Origin: Rhyzopertha dominica
Taxonomy: Eukaryota; Arthropoda; Insecta; Coleoptera; Bostrichidae
Assembly (NCBI GenBank): GCA_025024175.1
Contig: QCXZ01000041.1
Location: 19,401,786 to 19,465,785, forward strand
Direction: 5' to 3'
Length of the DNA: 64,000 nt
In this document: positions 61,901-64,000 of the stretch, in pieces
Numbering within the stretch: position 1 is the first letter of the stretch
Layout of the letters: every line of letters begins with the position of its first letter
Position numbers and translations under genes: made by a program
Notes under the pieces: model-generated
Database searches by the model: none
What the model saw: the letters and a program-made list of their open reading frames with translations, nothing else
Told to the model about the DNA's origin: nothing

Positions 61901-63868
61901 TCTTATCACTACCCTGTTTGAGCTGTGAGTGACAGAAAAGACGGACACGTTTAATTAGGCCAATCGGGCAGCCAGTCAAAACGCTGTATGGAAATACAAA
62001 TAAACTCAATTATTAGATAATAATCTCACAGGGTTGAATAGTAAAGTTATGGTGGGTATAACATACAATCAGGGGAAATTTCCACCCCTAGGACCAGTCT
62101 TTCGACTAGGTATTCCGCAGATTGTTTGAATATATGCATCCACTAGACCACCTAAAACCATCACAGAGGTTTCTGTTGCATCTCCAACCACTCGTTCGGA
62201 ATAATGGCCACGTTAAGTGACAGATTTACTTGCTTTTATGAAGCTAAATTTAAGTTGCTACACGTGTGTATTTTTAATAGAGTGATTCTTGAACCGGACT
62301 CCAAAAATCTAGTAATACGCAGGGTGTTCTATTTAAATAAACCAAGTTGACATCTACCTTTGGTATAACGGAAGTACCCAGAATTTTAAAGTGAATAAAG
62401 CCAGCCTGAATCTACAATTTACAATTTGCAGGAAGATATAGCAGTTAGATTCCGATAAACTTTTAATGAAGGCAACTAGTGACACCTCTTATTTCCATCT
62501 ATGTATACCTTTTGTATTAAATAATACCTTGCATCGAGTGATAAACTGAATGTAGACTGCAGATGTGCCAATGATATCTTCTGACCTACTCCGTTTTTTG
62601 TGGTTTTTATTTCCCTTAAGGTGTATAATTATGCTTAAATTATCCGATACTTGGAAAACAGTATATGCTGCTATAAAAAAATATTTTTAACATTACAATT
62701 AATCCTGTTTCTGATGTTTTGTTATTTAACGTTCCTTATATATTATATCCAGAAGATTAGAAGCACGTTTGTGGCATAAATAAAAGTTGAGGACGAGGAA
62801 CAAAAAGTATTCGTTATTATGTTGAATTCCTACAGAACTCAGAGTTAACAACTTGAGTCGTTTTATGACGTGGATGCAGCAAATTCTAAATAGTAGGTAT
62901 CCGAATTTGATCTATGACGAATTGCTTGAAGTTGACCCCTTCAGGACAGATTGCATTTAAATTACAAAATAACGTGCAAAACCGCTTTTATTATATAACC
63001 CTTTTCAACTAAACATAATACAAGATACTGTAGTTAGGTGTAAATTTTGGCATAGACAAATAGGATTCTCAATACTGTATTTGAAATAGGATAACTTCGA
63101 AAAAGTTTACGACAGTTTACAAGACATTTATCTAGATTTTTGGGGTTCAAATAAATTTCCAACAANTACAAAGATGTCTGGGTAATTTATCAAAGGCTTG
63201 TAAGTTATTTATTTCGTCACACATTTTGATAATGAAACGCCACCACATCCAAAATATTTAAATATGAAGCAGACATCTCGTATCTTTGAATAGAGGAAAA
63301 GAAAGTAACACCGTATCAAAATTGAGGCCTAAATACACAATTGATTAAAGATGTTTAATGAATAATGTGGTGAATATGAATAAAGCTTAATAAACTCACA
63401 GTTACTTCAAAGTCTTATTATTTTTAACATAACATTTTGACTCCATTAGTATATCATGTGCTTCTGCTATAATAATTGTGTCACTAAGTATATTTAGTGT
63501 TATTTAAGATCATTTACTGTCTGCATACAGCTTTTTGAAAAATCTCTGTGCTAAAACTTATGCAGTATCAGAAGTCAATCCAAATCAATTTCATCAAGAC
63601 ACAATAATAACGCTAATTTTGCCGTTATCGTGTTTTCGTATCATACCTCACATCAATAACACTATTTATGTCTTGCCAAAATACAATACCTTCGGACTGC
63701 CATGTTGACCCTTGCTTGATTGCTACTGTAGGTTAGATCTAACAGGTTAGTATGTAATCAATTGTGTATCCTCTTGAGGCTGGATAATCTGTCCATCATC
63801 TTGCACTTGAATAAAAAATGTAGTTCGACGTGCATTATCTAACCTGATACAACCCCTAGTATCTATCA
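58951..63868. other. Intergenic AT-rich region
   Basis: No reading frame with recognisable content. About 61190-61520 resembles a dispersed insect repeat (TTTGCCAAATTTCAAGTTTA, then TCGAAAGTTATCGTGTCCAC and an ACAGACACACAGACA end). About 62310-62400 contains GGGTGTTCTATTTAAATAAA followed by CTTTGGTATAACGGAAGTAC, again repeat-like. Otherwise I see nothing. Confidence 0.6.
61190..61520. repeat. Probable dispersed repeat ending in a CAGACACACAGACA tract
   Basis: The combination of CAAATTTCAAGTTTATA, GAAAGTTATCGTGTCCAC and a short ACAGACACACAGACA tract is of a kind seen at the ends of insect mobile elements. No open frame or terminal repeat defines it here. The call is from resemblance only. Confidence 0.35.
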
Positions 63869-63912
63869 TATATATTTGGCTGTTTCGAAATCGCAACCAG
63901 TCAGCCGGCAAG
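63869..63912 (+). promoter_or_regulatory. Core promoter of the next gene: TATA box and initiator
   Basis: TATATATTT at 63869-63877 lies 30 bases before a CAGTC initiator-like site (A at 63899), the usual arthropod spacing. The predicted 5' UTR is only about 14 bases before the ATG at 63913. The short leader suits a compact, strongly expressed gene, but this is inference. Confidence 0.6.
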
Positions 63913-64000
63913 ATGTTCTTCGCAATTATTTGTGTCATCGCTCTTTTCGGCGCTCAATCTTGGGCGGGTACCGCCAGAGATATAACCAGGGCCGATGCGA
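63913..64000 (+). CDS. Secreted protein of unknown function, N-terminus only
   Basis: Twenty-nine codons are visible, beginning MFFAIICVIALFGAQSWAG: a short N-terminus, a hydrophobic core and a small-residue cleavage region, a typical signal peptide with likely cleavage after Ala or Gly near residue 18-19. It continues TARDITRADA and is cut by the window end. The TATA box and initiator just upstream support the start. The mature protein is not visible, so no family is assigned. Confidence 0.65.
   Translation, partial: MFFAIICVIALFGAQSWAGTARDITRADA

Noticed and set aside
1..64000. CRISPR arrays, operons, riboswitches or other prokaryote-type systems
   Set aside because: No regular spacer-repeat structure or compact gene clusters; the window is plainly a eukaryotic intron-rich locus.

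Overview
The window is nuclear DNA from an insect (very probably; the order cannot be fixed from sequence alone). Signs are a GT-AG spliced gene with AT-rich introns up to 14 kb, relics of Tc1/mariner, I/R1-like LINE and Ty3/gypsy elements, and scattered single N bases typical of a draft assembly.

The main gene, on the + strand, is the 3' three-quarters of dachsous (ds), the giant protocadherin of planar cell polarity and Hippo signalling. I place 11 coding exons between 7745 and 58572. They join in one uninterrupted frame (2743 codons plus stop) and encode the end of one cadherin repeat, 21 further repeats, a transmembrane helix and a cytoplasmic tail of about 426 residues. Drosophila Ds has 27 repeats, so the signal peptide and roughly the first five repeats lie left of position 1; bases 1-7744 are read as intron. 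Introns are large in the middle (14.3, 6.9 and 14.1 kb) and tiny near the 3' end (57-60 bp).

The introns hold mobile elements. A complete Ty3/gypsy LTR retrotransposon (28081-33851) lies in the sense direction, with 438-bp LTRs that look identical, a TAAT target duplication, a tRNA-Leu-type primer site, gag, and pol in the -1 frame with no env. Others are a 1.2-kb Tc1-like element with good terminal repeats but a dead transposase (8119-9335), a LINE relic on the minus strand (about 25180-26800), several mariner/Tc-like transposase fragments, a 132-bp snap-back MITE (45627-45758), and a head-to-head pair of tRNA-derived SINE-like copies (about 2640-2880), one of which still folds as a cloverleaf.

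Downstream of ds lie a short 3' UTR with AATAAA, about 4.9 kb of intergenic AT-rich DNA, and the start of a second + strand gene at 63913 with a TATA box, initiator and signal peptide, cut by the window end.

I found no CRISPR, operon or other prokaryote-like system. The features most worth following are the young gypsy insertion inside ds, the cloverleaf-forming SINE pair, the snap-back MITE and the cadherin linkers that lack calcium motifs.
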